From Acetobacteraceae bacterium UBA6159 (GTDB taxonomy: Bacteria > Pseudomonadota > Alphaproteobacteria > Acetobacterales > Acetobacteraceae): 19,445 bases of DNA. The translations under genes and the position numbers were made by a program. The stretch covers positions 1 through 19,445 of the forward strand of contig DIUL01000038.1 in assembly GCA_002422345.1 (NCBI GenBank), in the 5' to 3' direction. The number at the start of each line of letters is the position of its first letter. Position 1 is the first letter of the stretch. A model generated the notes under the pieces. It worked only from the letters and a program-made list of their open reading frames with translations, had not been told where the DNA came from and did not search any database. Positions 1 through 7,496 of the stretch are shown here, one piece after another.

Positions 1-410
1 GCCGTCAGCGTTGAACAGCCGTGCTCGGACAGGCGGACGAAGTCCTGCCACAGGCTATCATAAGTTACAGTCCACAATTCCTCGATGGTCGCGCCTCCGA
101 TCGCGACATTGTCGAAGGCTTCGTGAACAGACCAAGGCTGGCCGGGAAGCCAATGCTGGAGGTTTCTCTTGCAAATGTCGTGCATTCTGGTGACGATCCC
201 AAGAACGCCGCCATTGCGGAGTTCTGCCACGATGTCCCATAGAAGGGGCTGGGACAGGTCGGGGACAACCATCCTCATGCCAAGCGCGCGCGCCACCAGG
301 GCTGGAGCGGACTGCTCCGCCATCCAAGGGGGCATGCTCATGGAATGGATGCCCTGATACATGGAATCCCCGATCGCCATAATGTCGGGTGCTTCGGAAT
401 ACTTGGTCAT
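1..410 (-). CDS. SGNH/GDSL-hydrolase-like protein, partial (3' end beyond the left edge)
   Basis: The minus strand is open from an ATG at 410 to the window edge, giving 136 codons with no stop. Residues 12-16 read AIGDS, the block-I motif of SGNH/GDSL esterases, with Ser16 as expected nucleophile. Residues 101-108 read NVAIGGAT, resembling the conserved glycine block that follows in this family. A strong Shine-Dalgarno (GGAGG, plus-strand CCTCC at 420-424) lies 9 nt upstream of the ATG and fixes the start. No signal peptide is visible, so a cytoplasmic location is likely. The C-terminal Asp-His pair of the triad would be beyond the edge. The gene is divergent from nudC. Reading frame and start are well supported; the family call is moderate and the substrate unknown. 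A generic lipase/esterase-like protein with another role is possible. Confidence 0.75.
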   Translation of the reverse strand, partial: MTKYSEAPDIMAIGDSMYQGIHSMSMPPWMAEQSAPALVARALGMRMVVPDLSQPLLWDIVAELRNGGVLGIVTRMHDICKRNLQHWLPGQPWSVHEAFDNVAIGGATIEELWTVTYDSLWQDFVRLSEHGCSTLT

Positions 411-462
411 GGCCCGTATCCTCCGTCGATGTGTGGGGTGGCTGCATTGCCCGCGAGGTACG

Positions 463-492
463 ACCATAGCGCTGGAAACGATAAAGAAACAA
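463..492 (-). promoter_or_regulatory. Candidate sigma70-type promoter for the SGNH-like gene
   Basis: On the minus strand, TTGTTT (plus positions 487-492) is separated by 18 nt from TATGGT (463-468), about 50 nt upstream of the ATG at 410. It lies in the most AT-rich patch of the divergent intergenic region 411-612. Match quality is moderate, and the assignment is inference from spacing and position only. Confidence 0.35.
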
Positions 493-612
493 TATCGCAC
501 CCAGGTGGATGGTGGCCGGCCCTGCCGGCGACGCCAAACACCCCCGTTGCCCCCAACCTCGCCGCATGGCACCGTCCGCCGCAACGGAAACCCAAGCTTA
601 TCGGACAGTCTC

Positions 613-1539
613 GTGACCCTGATCCTGGCCAGCCGGCCCAACGTCTATTCCTGTTCCCCCCTCGACCGCATCGCCACGCGGCGCGAAGACCATGCCTGGA
701 TCGAGCAGGAGCGTCACAACCCCGACAGCCTCTATGTCCCGGTATGGCGCAACCGCAACCTCGTCGCAGGCATGGAGGCGAACAGCCCTGAGGCCGTCTA
801 CATCTCGGGCGCCACGGCGCAGGCGCTGCACATGGCGGGCGGCCCCTGGGCCTTCCTCGGCCTGCTCGACGGCAAGGCCGTCTTCACCATCGACATCAGC
901 GTGGCCGAGGACCCGATCCCGCTGCTACCCGAATCCGTCGGCCAGTTCGTCGACCTCCGCTCCGTCGGCTGGGGCGTCGCTCGCCCCGAGGCCTCGGTCC
1001 TCGCCCATGCCCGCGGCCTGATGCACTGGCGCGCCCGGCACAAGTTCTGCGGCGTCTGCGGCGGCGTGTGCGAGATCAAGTCGTCCGGCCACATGATGCA
1101 GTGCACGGCGTGCGAGGCGCAGCATTTCCCCCGCACCGACCCCGCGGTCATCATGCTGGTGCACCAGGGCGACCGTGCCATCCTGGGGCACTCCACCCGC
1201 TTCCCCCGCGCGGCCATGTATTCGACGCTGGCCGGCTTCGTCGAGCCAGGCGAGACACTGGAAGAAGCGGTCCGCCGCGAAGTGCTGGAAGAAGTCGGCG
1301 TCACCTGCGGCACTGTCCACTACCACTCCAGCCAGCCCTGGCCCTTCCCCGGCAACATCATGCTCGGCTTCTATGCCGAGGCGCTGAGCGAGGAGATCAC
1401 CATTGACCCGGAGGAGTTGAAGGACGCCCGCTGGTTCTCCCGCGATGACATGCGGAACTGCGACAAATTGGGCTTCGCGCTGCCGCGGGTGGACAGCATC
1501 GCCCGCCGGCTGATCGAGGATTGGCTGGTCGCCGGCTGA
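613..1539 (+). CDS. nudC: NAD(+) diphosphatase / NAD-capped RNA hydrolase NudC
   Basis: Nudix hydrolase that cleaves NADH/NAD+ to NMN(H) and AMP and, in characterised homologues, removes NAD caps from RNA. With a GTG start at 613 the protein has 308 residues, normal for NudC. The N-terminal domain is followed by a zinc ribbon with C146, C149, C164 and C167, then a complete Nudix box at residues 208-230 (G-x5-E-x7-REVLEEVGV). The diagnostic NudC motif SQPWPFP is at 240-246. An ATG at 361 in the same frame would add 84 residues with no family resemblance and would run through the divergent promoter region, so it is unlikely. The Shine-Dalgarno before 613 is weak (GGACAG). The stop overlaps the start of the DUF488 gene (TGATG), suggesting co-translation. 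Confidence 0.93.
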   Translation: MTLILASRPNVYSCSPLDRIATRREDHAWIEQERHNPDSLYVPVWRNRNLVAGMEANSPEAVYISGATAQALHMAGGPWAFLGLLDGKAVFTIDISVAEDPIPLLPESVGQFVDLRSVGWGVARPEASVLAHARGLMHWRARHKFCGVCGGVCEIKSSGHMMQCTACEAQHFPRTDPAVIMLVHQGDRAILGHSTRFPRAAMYSTLAGFVEPGETLEEAVRREVLEEVGVTCGTVHYHSSQPWPFPGNIMLGFYAEALSEEITIDPEELKDARWFSRDDMRNCDKLGFALPRVDSIARRLIEDWLVAG

Positions 1540-1988
1540 TGACCGACCAGCCCGAGATCCTGACCATCGGATACGAAGGCTGCACGATCGACGGCGTGCT
1601 GGAAACGCTGCGCGCCGCGCGGGTCGGGCTGTTGCTCGACGTCCGCGCGGTGGCGGCTTCCCGCAAGCCAGGGTTTTCCAAGCGCCAGCTCGCGGCGGGG
1701 CTGGACGCGGCGGGGATCAAATACCTGCATCTTCAAGGGCTGGGAACGCCGAAGCCGGGGCGGGATGCCGTCCGGGCGGGCCATCCGGAGCGGATGGAGC
1801 CGATCTTCCGCGAACACATGACGTCCGACCGGGCGCAGGCGGAACTCGCCCAGGCCCGGGTGCTGGCGCGGCAGCAGCGGTGCTGCCTGCTGTGCTTCGA
1901 ACGCGACCACACGACCTGCCATCGCCAGTTCGTGGCCGAGATGATTGCCGATGAAACCGCCCAGGGAATCGTCCATCTGGCGGTGTGA
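1539..1988 (+). CDS. DUF488 family protein
   Basis: The 149-residue product begins at an ATG overlapping the nudC stop codon (TGATG at 1537-1541), which favours this start over an ATG 18 nt upstream. DUF488 hallmarks are present: ILTIGYEG at residues 7-14, LLLDVRA near 32-38, SRKPGFSK, and a Cys-rich end containing CCLLCFERD then TTCHRQFVAE, the C-x-E...CHR signature of the family. The biochemical function of DUF488 proteins is not settled. Overlap with nudC implies a two-gene transcript. A long palindromic repeat follows the stop by about 24 nt and separates this gene from the convergent MFS gene. The family assignment is firm. Confidence 0.9.
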   Translation: MTDQPEILTIGYEGCTIDGVLETLRAARVGLLLDVRAVAASRKPGFSKRQLAAGLDAAGIKYLHLQGLGTPKPGRDAVRAGHPERMEPIFREHMTSDRAQAELAQARVLARQQRCCLLCFERDHTTCHRQFVAEMIADETAQGIVHLAV

Positions 1989-2012
1989 TGGCGGGCGAAA
2001 CTCCCCCTCGCT

Positions 2013-2125
2013 CCGTCATGGCCGGGCTTGACCCGGCCACCCACGCACCGGCCGTCGTGCAACCGAAACACCGCGTTGCGGACAGGCCATCGGGCGTGTG
2101 GCCGGGTCAAGCCCGGCCATGACGG
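2013..2125. repeat. Long palindromic repeat, copy 1
   Basis: A perfect 28-bp inverted repeat: left arm 2013-2040, right arm 2098-2125, with a 57-nt GC-rich centre. Each arm is itself a hairpin: 7-bp stem GGCCGGG/CCCGGCC around the loop CTTGA (TCAAG in the right arm). It sits between the convergent DUF488 and MFS genes and could fold in both transcripts, so it may act as a bidirectional transcription barrier. The same element recurs at 16122-16246 and 19340-19445. Its translations (GRVKPGHDG-like) produce spurious small ORFs. Confidence 0.9.
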
Positions 2126-2149
2126 ATTGGGAGGGGGAATAACGCCCCG

Positions 2150-3424
2150 CTACCCGTCCACAACCTTCTTCTCCGCCCCCTTCTCCACGGGCGGATACCG
2201 CCGCAACAGCCAGATCATCAGCCCCATCGAGGGCCAGGCCGCAAACGTGCAGATGATGTAGAAAACCTGGAACCCGACCGCCTCGGCCAGGAACCCGGTC
2301 ATCCCGCCGATCGTTCGCAACCCGATCGCCGCGACCGAGGACAGCAGCGCATACTGCGTCGCCGTGAACGCGACCGAGCACAGCCCTGACAGATAGGCAA
2401 TGAACGCCGCGTCGGCCAACCCGCCGGCAAACGACTCAATGAACACCGTCGCGTACAGCACATGGACCTGGCCCGGGGAGTAGGCGAGAACGACATAGAA
2501 CCCCATCACCGTGCTCTGCACGCATCCGGTGATCAGCAGCGCCCGCCCGACTCCCAGGCGCGCCACCAGGAACCCCCCGATCGCGGTGCCCGCCAGCACG
2601 GCGGCCAAGGACGGCAGGAAGTTTGCAACCGCGATCGCCGCTCGGTCGAAGCCAAGTGACCGGTAGAACGGCGCGGCCATGACGCCTGCCATCGCCTCAT
2701 CCAGTTTGAACAGCGCCACGAAGGCCAGGATCACGAAGGCGCCCGGCCGGCCCAGGAACTCCCGCAGCGGGTCGATGATCGCATGCCGCACCCGCGCGAT
2801 CGGTCCGCCGTGGACGACCGTCTCCGGCGTGTCCCGCGTCACCGCGGGTTCCGGGGCCAGCAGGGTCACAAGGATGCTGAGCGCGATCAGTGCCGCGACG
2901 CCCAGGAGAGCAACGTTCCAGCCGATGATTCCGGCGGATGCAATGACGCCGGACCCGGAGACCAGCAAGGCCCCCCGATACCCCCAGACATAGGCGGCGA
3001 GGGCGGCGCCCTGCAGCCGGTCCTCGAACACCTCGATGCGCCAGGCGTCGATCACGATGTCCTGGCTGGCGGACAGGAAGGCAACCATCGCCGCGGCGGC
3101 GATCGCGGCGACCGGGGCGGCGGCGGGATTGGACAGCGCCAGCAGCGCCGCCGACAACGCCAGCAAGGGCTGGATCGCCAGCAGCCAGCCGCGCCTCTGA
3201 CCGAACCGGCGCAGCGGGCCGAGCGGCGCCGCCTGGTCCAGCACCGGCGCCCAGAGGAACTTCAGCGTGTAGGACAGCCCGATATTCGCCGTCAGCCCGA
3301 TCATGGCGAGCGAGACACCGCCCTCGGACAGCCAGAGCCGGAAGGTGAACCCCGAAAGGGGCAGCGGCAGCCCGGCGACCACGCCATAGGCCGCCATGAT
3401 CCAAAGCCGTCGATCCGCGAGCAT
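2150..3424 (-). CDS. AmpG-like MFS permease
   Basis: A 424-residue major-facilitator protein with about 12 hydrophobic segments over its whole length. It resembles the AmpG muropeptide permease family: an early FRLWLSEGGVSLAMIGL stretch (residues 28-44), WAPVLD at 58-63, and SASQDIVIDAWR at 118-129, which matches the AmpG signature after the third transmembrane helix. AmpG imports anhydromuropeptides released by peptidoglycan turnover into the cytoplasm for recycling. At 424 residues it is shorter than enterobacterial AmpG, as in many alphaproteobacterial relatives, so another substrate is possible. It is the last gene of a minus-strand group rsmB-GNAT-MFS and begins 29 nt after the GNAT stop. 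There is no clear Shine-Dalgarno before the ATG at 3424; Met10 is an alternative start. Confidence 0.85.
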   Translation of the reverse strand: MLADRRLWIMAAYGVVAGLPLPLSGFTFRLWLSEGGVSLAMIGLTANIGLSYTLKFLWAPVLDQAAPLGPLRRFGQRRGWLLAIQPLLALSAALLALSNPAAAPVAAIAAAAMVAFLSASQDIVIDAWRIEVFEDRLQGAALAAYVWGYRGALLVSGSGVIASAGIIGWNVALLGVAALIALSILVTLLAPEPAVTRDTPETVVHGGPIARVRHAIIDPLREFLGRPGAFVILAFVALFKLDEAMAGVMAAPFYRSLGFDRAAIAVANFLPSLAAVLAGTAIGGFLVARLGVGRALLITGCVQSTVMGFYVVLAYSPGQVHVLYATVFIESFAGGLADAAFIAYLSGLCSVAFTATQYALLSSVAAIGLRTIGGMTGFLAEAVGFQVFYIICTFAAWPSMGLMIWLLRRYPPVEKGAEKKVVDG

Positions 3425-3453
3425 GCCGATGGGAATCCGGGGTTAAGGGAGAC

Positions 3454-3972
3454 TTACCCTGGCATGTTGGCGTCGCCCCGGCCAAGGGCGCGCTGCATGT
3501 AGACGACGTCGAGCCACCGGCCGAACTTCACCCCCGCCGATTTCAGCACGCCGACGCGCTGGAACCCGAGGCTCGCATGCACGCCGATCGAGCCGACATT
3601 GTCGCTGTCCCCGATCACGGCGATCATCTGCCGCATGCCCTTGCCGGTGGCATCGTCGATCAACTGGCCCACCAGGGCCTTGCCGACGCCCTGGCCGCGC
3701 ACGTCGTCGCGGACATAGATGCTGTTCTCGACGCAATAGCGATAGGCGGAACGGTCACGGAACTGGGTGTAGTAGGCATAGCCGAGGACGCCGGTGTTGT
3801 CGGCCGCGACCAGCCAGGACCAGCCGGCGTCGCGGACATGGCGGAATTTCTCCATGACCTCGGCGACCGGCGGCGGGTCTTCGTCGAACGTGCCGGTCCC
3901 GTGCAGGACATGGTGGGAATAGATCGCGTGGATCTCGGGGATGTCGGCCTCGGTGGCGGGTCGGATTTCCAT
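3454..3972 (-). CDS. GNAT N-acetyltransferase, phosphinothricin acetyltransferase-like
   Basis: A 172-residue GNAT protein starting MEIRPATEADIPEI. The ATG at 3972 has GGAG about 9 nt upstream. The acetyl-CoA pyrophosphate loop is R92-G-Q-G-V-G97. The preceding ENSIYV (residues 82-87) and the C-terminal GVKFGRWLDVVYMQ (147-160) are typical of the PAT/MddA-type branch, which acetylates phosphinothricin, methionine sulfoximine or related amino acids. The family is usually 160-185 residues, so it is complete. The long open frame running upstream to 4413 is antisense to rsmB sense coding and is not used. The gene lies between rsmB (83-nt gap) and the MFS gene (29-nt gap), probably on one transcript. 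The true substrate cannot be read from sequence. Confidence 0.88.
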   Translation of the reverse strand: MEIRPATEADIPEIHAIYSHHVLHGTGTFDEDPPPVAEVMEKFRHVRDAGWSWLVAADNTGVLGYAYYTQFRDRSAYRYCVENSIYVRDDVRGQGVGKALVGQLIDDATGKGMRQMIAVIGDSDNVGSIGVHASLGFQRVGVLKSAGVKFGRWLDVVYMQRALGRGDANMPG

Positions 3973-4055
3973 GGTCGGGCTCCGTGGTCGCGGGTTTCGG
4001 CGGACCCGCTGGCGGCATATGGCGGTGGATCGGGGGGTGCTGTCCAGACGGGGGG

Positions 4056-5297
4056 TCAGGTCTTCACCAGCCGCCCCACGAAAAACCCGTCCATTCCGCC
4101 CCGCTCGGCCCACAGGCCCGGATGCGTCCGCAGGTGGCCGGCCGGTGTCAGCGCCTCGGGGAGCATCGCGGCTTCCTCGGCCCGGAACGGGTCGGGCTTC
4201 GCGTCGCCCGATGCCAGGGCGGCGGCCAGGCGCGGCGCCCTTTCCTCGGGTTGCAGGGAGCAGACGGCGTAGACCAGCCGCCCGCCAGGCTTCAGCAGCG
4301 CCAGGGCCGAGGCCAGCAGCCGGTCCTGCGACTGCACCAGGCTGGCGACATCGGTGGGCCGTTTCAGGCGTGGCACGTCGGGATGGCGGCGGATCGTGCC
4401 GGTGGCGCTGCACGGGGCATCCAGCAGGATGGCGTCGAAGCGTTCGTCCGGCTTCCAGTCATTGGCATCCGCCTGCACCAGTTCGGCGGCCAGCCCCCAG
4501 CGGTCCAGGTTCTCGGCCAGCCGCTTCATCCGCGTGGCGTCCCGTTCCAGCGCGACGACGGAGGCCCCGGCCGCGACCAGTTGCCCCGTCTTGCCGCCCG
4601 GCGCGGCGCAGAGATCGGCCACCCGTTCCCCGGGCCGGACGTCCAGCAGACGGGCGGGCAGGGCGGCGGCGGCGTCCTGGACCCAGAGCCTGCCCTCGGC
4701 GAAGCCCGCGATGTCGCCGACGCCGGTCCCGGCGGGGAAGCGCACCGAACCGGTGGGCAGGACGATGCCTCCCTCGGGCGGCGGCGTGGCGAGGCCGAGG
4801 GTCACGTCCAGCGGCGCCTCGATCTGGTGGGCGGTGGCGATGGCCCGCGCCTCACTCCCCCAGGCGGTCCAAAGCCAGGACGGCGTATCCAGCCGCGGTG
4901 AATCGAGGTCGGCCATCGCCGCGGCCCCGTTCTCCGCCACGCGGCGCAGCACGGCGTTCACCATGCCGGCAAAGGGCGTCAGGCCGCGGGCGCGCGTCAG
5001 AGAGACGGCGGTGCCCACAGCCGCATGCACGGGCGTGTCCAGCAACAGAAGCCCGGCGGCGCCGATGCGGAGCACCTGGCGGACGGGGGCCGGCGGCTCC
5101 CGCCGCAGCCAGGGTTCCAGCACGGCATCCAGCGTGCCCATCCGCCGCAGCACCGCGGCGGCGAGGCGATGGGCGGCGGAGCGGTCGCGCGGCTCGATCC
5201 TGGCGGGCAGGGCGGAGAGCGCCTCCTCCAGCGGGCGGTGGCGTTCCAGCACGGCGGTCAACAGATCGAAGGCGGCTTCGCGGGTCGGGTCAGACAT
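4056..5297 (-). CDS. rsmB: 16S rRNA (cytosine-967-C5)-methyltransferase RsmB
   Basis: RsmB uses S-adenosylmethionine to methylate C967 of 16S rRNA in the cytoplasm. The 413-residue product has an N-terminal NusB-like RNA-binding domain (about 1-130) and a C-terminal Rossmann methyltransferase domain. Motif I is ADLCAAPGGKT (227-237). Motif IV is LLDAPCSATGTIRRHPD (291-307), with C296 of the Pro-Cys pair used for product release. Motif VI is YAVCSLQPEE (343-352), with C346 as catalytic nucleophile. The chosen start is ATG 5297 (MSDPTREAAF). An ATG at 5309 would add MNRP; neither has a strong Shine-Dalgarno. An upstream extension to 5693 reads through the dhaK start and repeat DNA and is rejected. 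It heads the minus-strand rsmB-GNAT-MFS group. Confidence 0.95.
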   Translation of the reverse strand: MSDPTREAAFDLLTAVLERHRPLEEALSALPARIEPRDRSAAHRLAAAVLRRMGTLDAVLEPWLRREPPAPVRQVLRIGAAGLLLLDTPVHAAVGTAVSLTRARGLTPFAGMVNAVLRRVAENGAAAMADLDSPRLDTPSWLWTAWGSEARAIATAHQIEAPLDVTLGLATPPPEGGIVLPTGSVRFPAGTGVGDIAGFAEGRLWVQDAAAALPARLLDVRPGERVADLCAAPGGKTGQLVAAGASVVALERDATRMKRLAENLDRWGLAAELVQADANDWKPDERFDAILLDAPCSATGTIRRHPDVPRLKRPTDVASLVQSQDRLLASALALLKPGGRLVYAVCSLQPEERAPRLAAALASGDAKPDPFRAEEAAMLPEALTPAGHLRTHPGLWAERGGMDGFFVGRLVKT

Positions 5298-5404
5298 GGG
5301 CCGGTTCATGCGCCACCGGCTTGCGCCGGGCAAGCGGGTTGGTGGGGGGCGATGCCTTTGGCGGCGATCCCCGACCCAGCGAACGGCGTCCCAGGCCCCC
5401 GAAT

Positions 5405-5483
5405 CGTCATCTCCACCGTTGTGCCGGGGACCGGTCGCGGCAGGGTGCCGGGGATGGTCCCCGCGACAAGCGCGGGGATGACG
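5405..5483. repeat. Second type of intergenic palindrome (CGTCATCTCC...GGGGATGACG)
   Basis: Outer arms CGTCATCTCC (5405-5414) and GGGGATGACG (5474-5483) pair at 9 of 10 positions. Inside the right half a perfect hairpin CCCCGCG-ACAAG-CGCGGGG sits at about 5460-5478, and GTGCCGGGGA is directly repeated near 5421 and 5446. It occupies the 271-bp divergent region between rsmB (start 5297) and dhaK (start 5569). It resembles the gtcatcCCCGCG..CGCGGGgatgac repeats common in alphaproteobacteria and differs from the three GGCCGGGC-type palindromes here. Only one copy is in this window, so the exact ends are uncertain. Confidence 0.55.
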
Positions 5484-5568
5484 TGGGGGAGAGGCCGGGA
5501 GCGGGCAGCCATGACGGGCTCTTCCCCATCCGGTACAACCCCTCCAGACCAAGAGGGGAGGAACCGTC

Positions 5569-7260
5569 ATGCGGAAATTCGTCAACGATCCACGCGCCGC
5601 CATGCGGGAAATGCTGGAAGGGATCGCCGACCTCTCCCCCAACCTGGCACTGCTGGCCGAGGCCGGGGTGATTGCCCGCGCCGACATCCCCACCGGCCCG
5701 GCCCTGCGGGGCGTGGCGATCCTGTCCGGCGGCGGCAGCGGGCATGAACCGGCCCATGCCGGCTATGTCGGGGCGGGCATGCTGCATGCCGCGGTGGCGG
5801 GGGATGTGTTCACCTCGCCATCCGTCGACGCCGTGCTTGACGGCATCCGCGCGGTCGCCGGGCCGGCCGGGGCGGTGCTGATCGTCAAGAACTACACCGG
5901 CGACCGGCTGAACTTCGGCCTCGCCGCCGAACTCGCCCGCGCCGAGGGCATCCCGTGCGAGATCGTGGTCGTCGCCGATGACGTGGCCCTGCGCGACACC
6001 GTCCCGCACGACCGCAGGCGTGGCATCGCCGGCACGGTGCTCATCCACAAGATCGCCGGCGCCGCCGCCGCCGCCGGGTTACCCCTGCACGCCATCGCCG
6101 AACGCGCCCGCCTCGCCGCCAGCCAGCTTGCCACCATGGGCGTTGCGCTCGGCGCCTGCACCGTGCCCGCCGCCGGGCGACCGGGGTTCGACCTGGCGGA
6201 TGACGAGATGGAACTCGGCCTCGGCATCCATGGGGAGGCCGGGGTCCTCCGCGCCCCCCGCGCCCCGGCGGATGCGATCGTCGCCCGCATCCTGGCAACC
6301 ATCCTGGACGAGGAACGCCTGGTCCCGGGCGACCGCGTGGCCCTGCTGGTCAACGGCCTGGGCGGCACGCCACCGATGGAACTTGCCATCCTCGCCCGCC
6401 ACGCGCTGGCGGTCCTGCGCGGCGCCGGCCTGACGGTGGAGCGCGCCTGGTGCGGGTCGTTCCTGACGGCGCTGGAGATGCCGGGCTGCTCCCTGTCCGT
6501 GCTGCGCGTGGATGAGGAGCGGCTGGCGGCCCTGGACGCTCCGGCGGCGGCCCCCGCCTGGCCGGGGCCTGGCCTGATCCCCGCCGCCCGCACCCTGATC
6601 CATGCCCCGCCCCGCCACCCCACGGACACCGGCTCCCATGTTCCCGACGTCAGGCTGCGCGCGATGGCGCATGCGGTCGCGGCGGCGTTGGACGGGGCGG
6701 AGGCGTCGTTGACCGCGCTAGACACCGCCACGGGGGATGGGGACCTGGGGCTGAGCCTCGCGCGCGGGGCGGCGGCGATCCGCGGCCTGCCGGATTCCGC
6801 CTGGGTCGATCCGGCGACGGCGCTGACGCGGATGGCGGGGGTGCTGCGGCATGCGATCGCGGGAAGCTCGGGGCCATTCTATGCGACGGCCCTGCTGCGC
6901 GCGGCGTCCGTGCTGCCGCACCCTGGGCCCGCCGGTCCCGCCGACTGGGTCACGGCGATGCGCGCCGCCGTCGCGGCGATCGGGGAACTCGGCGGCGCGG
7001 CGCCGGGTGACCGGACGATGCTGGACGCGCTGCACCCGGCGGCCGAGTCCCTTGCCGCCGCTCTGGCGCGCGGGCTGGCCCCGTCGGCCGCTTGGGCGGA
7101 AGCGGTCGCGGCGGCCGAGGCCGGTGCCGAGGCGACCCGTACGATGCATCCACGGTTCGGCCGAGCGAGCTATCTGGGGGAGAGGGCTGTTGGGCATGTG
7201 GACGCGGGGGCGGCGGCGGTCGTGGTCTGGCTGCGAGCGATCGTGCCCAGGGCGGCATGA
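5569..7260 (+). CDS. dhaK: ATP-dependent dihydroxyacetone kinase, single-chain DhaK-DhaL
   Basis: It phosphorylates dihydroxyacetone (and often D-glyceraldehyde) with ATP, feeding glycerol or C3 sugars into glycolysis in the cytoplasm. The 563-residue protein matches the size of the Citrobacter-type two-domain enzyme. The DhaK domain (about 1-325) has GGGSGHEP at 54-61 and GIHGEAG at 219-225, where H221 is the histidine that covalently binds substrate. After an Ala/Pro-rich linker the DhaL nucleotide-binding domain (about 360-563) has LDTATGDGDLG at 384-394, whose Asp residues coordinate Mg-ATP, and GSSGPFYATALLRAA near 432-446. A fused DhaL indicates ATP rather than PEP/PTS as phosphate donor. 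The ATG at 5569 follows a good Shine-Dalgarno (GGGGAGGA). It is divergent from rsmB. No glycerol dehydrogenase or DhaR-type regulator is nearby. Confidence 0.93.
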   Translation: MRKFVNDPRAAMREMLEGIADLSPNLALLAEAGVIARADIPTGPALRGVAILSGGGSGHEPAHAGYVGAGMLHAAVAGDVFTSPSVDAVLDGIRAVAGPAGAVLIVKNYTGDRLNFGLAAELARAEGIPCEIVVVADDVALRDTVPHDRRRGIAGTVLIHKIAGAAAAAGLPLHAIAERARLAASQLATMGVALGACTVPAAGRPGFDLADDEMELGLGIHGEAGVLRAPRAPADAIVARILATILDEERLVPGDRVALLVNGLGGTPPMELAILARHALAVLRGAGLTVERAWCGSFLTALEMPGCSLSVLRVDEERLAALDAPAAAPAWPGPGLIPAARTLIHAPPRHPTDTGSHVPDVRLRAMAHAVAAALDGAEASLTALDTATGDGDLGLSLARGAAAIRGLPDSAWVDPATALTRMAGVLRHAIAGSSGPFYATALLRAASVLPHPGPAGPADWVTAMRAAVAAIGELGGAAPGDRTMLDALHPAAESLAAALARGLAPSAAWAEAVAAAEAGAEATRTMHPRFGRASYLGERAVGHVDAGAAAVVVWLRAIVPRAA

Positions 7261-7276
7261 ACAGGGCGGCATGAAC
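7248..7276 (+). repeat. 14-bp tandem duplication across the dhaK stop codon
   Basis: CAGGGCGGCATGAAC occurs at 7248-7262 and again at 7262-7276 (period 14). The first copy contains the dhaK TGA stop. It looks like a small slippage duplication of the gene end and has no evident function. Confidence 0.7.
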
Positions 7277-7292
7277 CGGGCGGGCACGATCT

Positions 7293-7312
7293 GGGCGGGG
7301 ACGACTCCGCCC
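7293..7312 (+). terminator. Possible weak hairpin downstream of dhaK
   Basis: GGGCGG (7293-7298) and CCGCCC (7307-7312) form a 6-bp stem with an 8-nt loop, 33 nt after the dhaK stop. There is no following T tract, so it is not a canonical intrinsic terminator; Rho-dependent ending is equally likely. Confidence 0.25.
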
Positions 7313-7343
7313 CGCCGGCCGGACGAATGAAACCGCTCGAAAT

Positions 7344-7408
7344 GTAACAACAGTAACGGGACGGTAACGGTGACGGGGATGGGATGTCCTGCCATGAACA
7401 ATTGTAAC
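7344..7408 (+). promoter_or_regulatory. Cluster of GTAAC boxes upstream of the GH5 gene
   Basis: GTAAC occurs at 7344-7348, 7353-7357, 7364-7368 and 7404-7408, with a related GTGAC at 7370-7374. The first three are spaced 9 and 11 bp apart, about one helical turn, as for tandem half-sites of an OmpR/PhoB-type response regulator. They lie 90-155 nt upstream of the GH5 start. A TTGACT at 7420-7425 could be a -35 element, but no good -10 follows at the usual spacing. The role as operator is inference. Confidence 0.4.
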
Positions 7409-7496
7409 ATCCCGCCATTTTGACTTGAAACCTCGGTGAAACGTCTCCCCTAAGTGTTTCGTACATCACCACGAACGAATGGGAGTCCGGGGCACC

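Noticed and set aside
58..567. 169-codon minus-strand frame near the left edge
   Set aside because: It overlaps, in another frame, the SGNH-like gene that has a ribosome site and family motif, and its product is Arg/His-rich without resemblance to anything.
2016..2261. Small frames with GRVKPGHDG or SPAMTER peptides near 2028-2261, and again near 16055-16373
   Set aside because: They are translations of the palindromic repeats, which recur in several frames at all copies; not genes.
3973..4413. N-terminal extension of the GNAT gene up to 4413
   Set aside because: It overlaps the rsmB 3' end in another frame and is Arg/Ala-rich; the ATG at 3972 has a ribosome site and a family-typical N-terminus.
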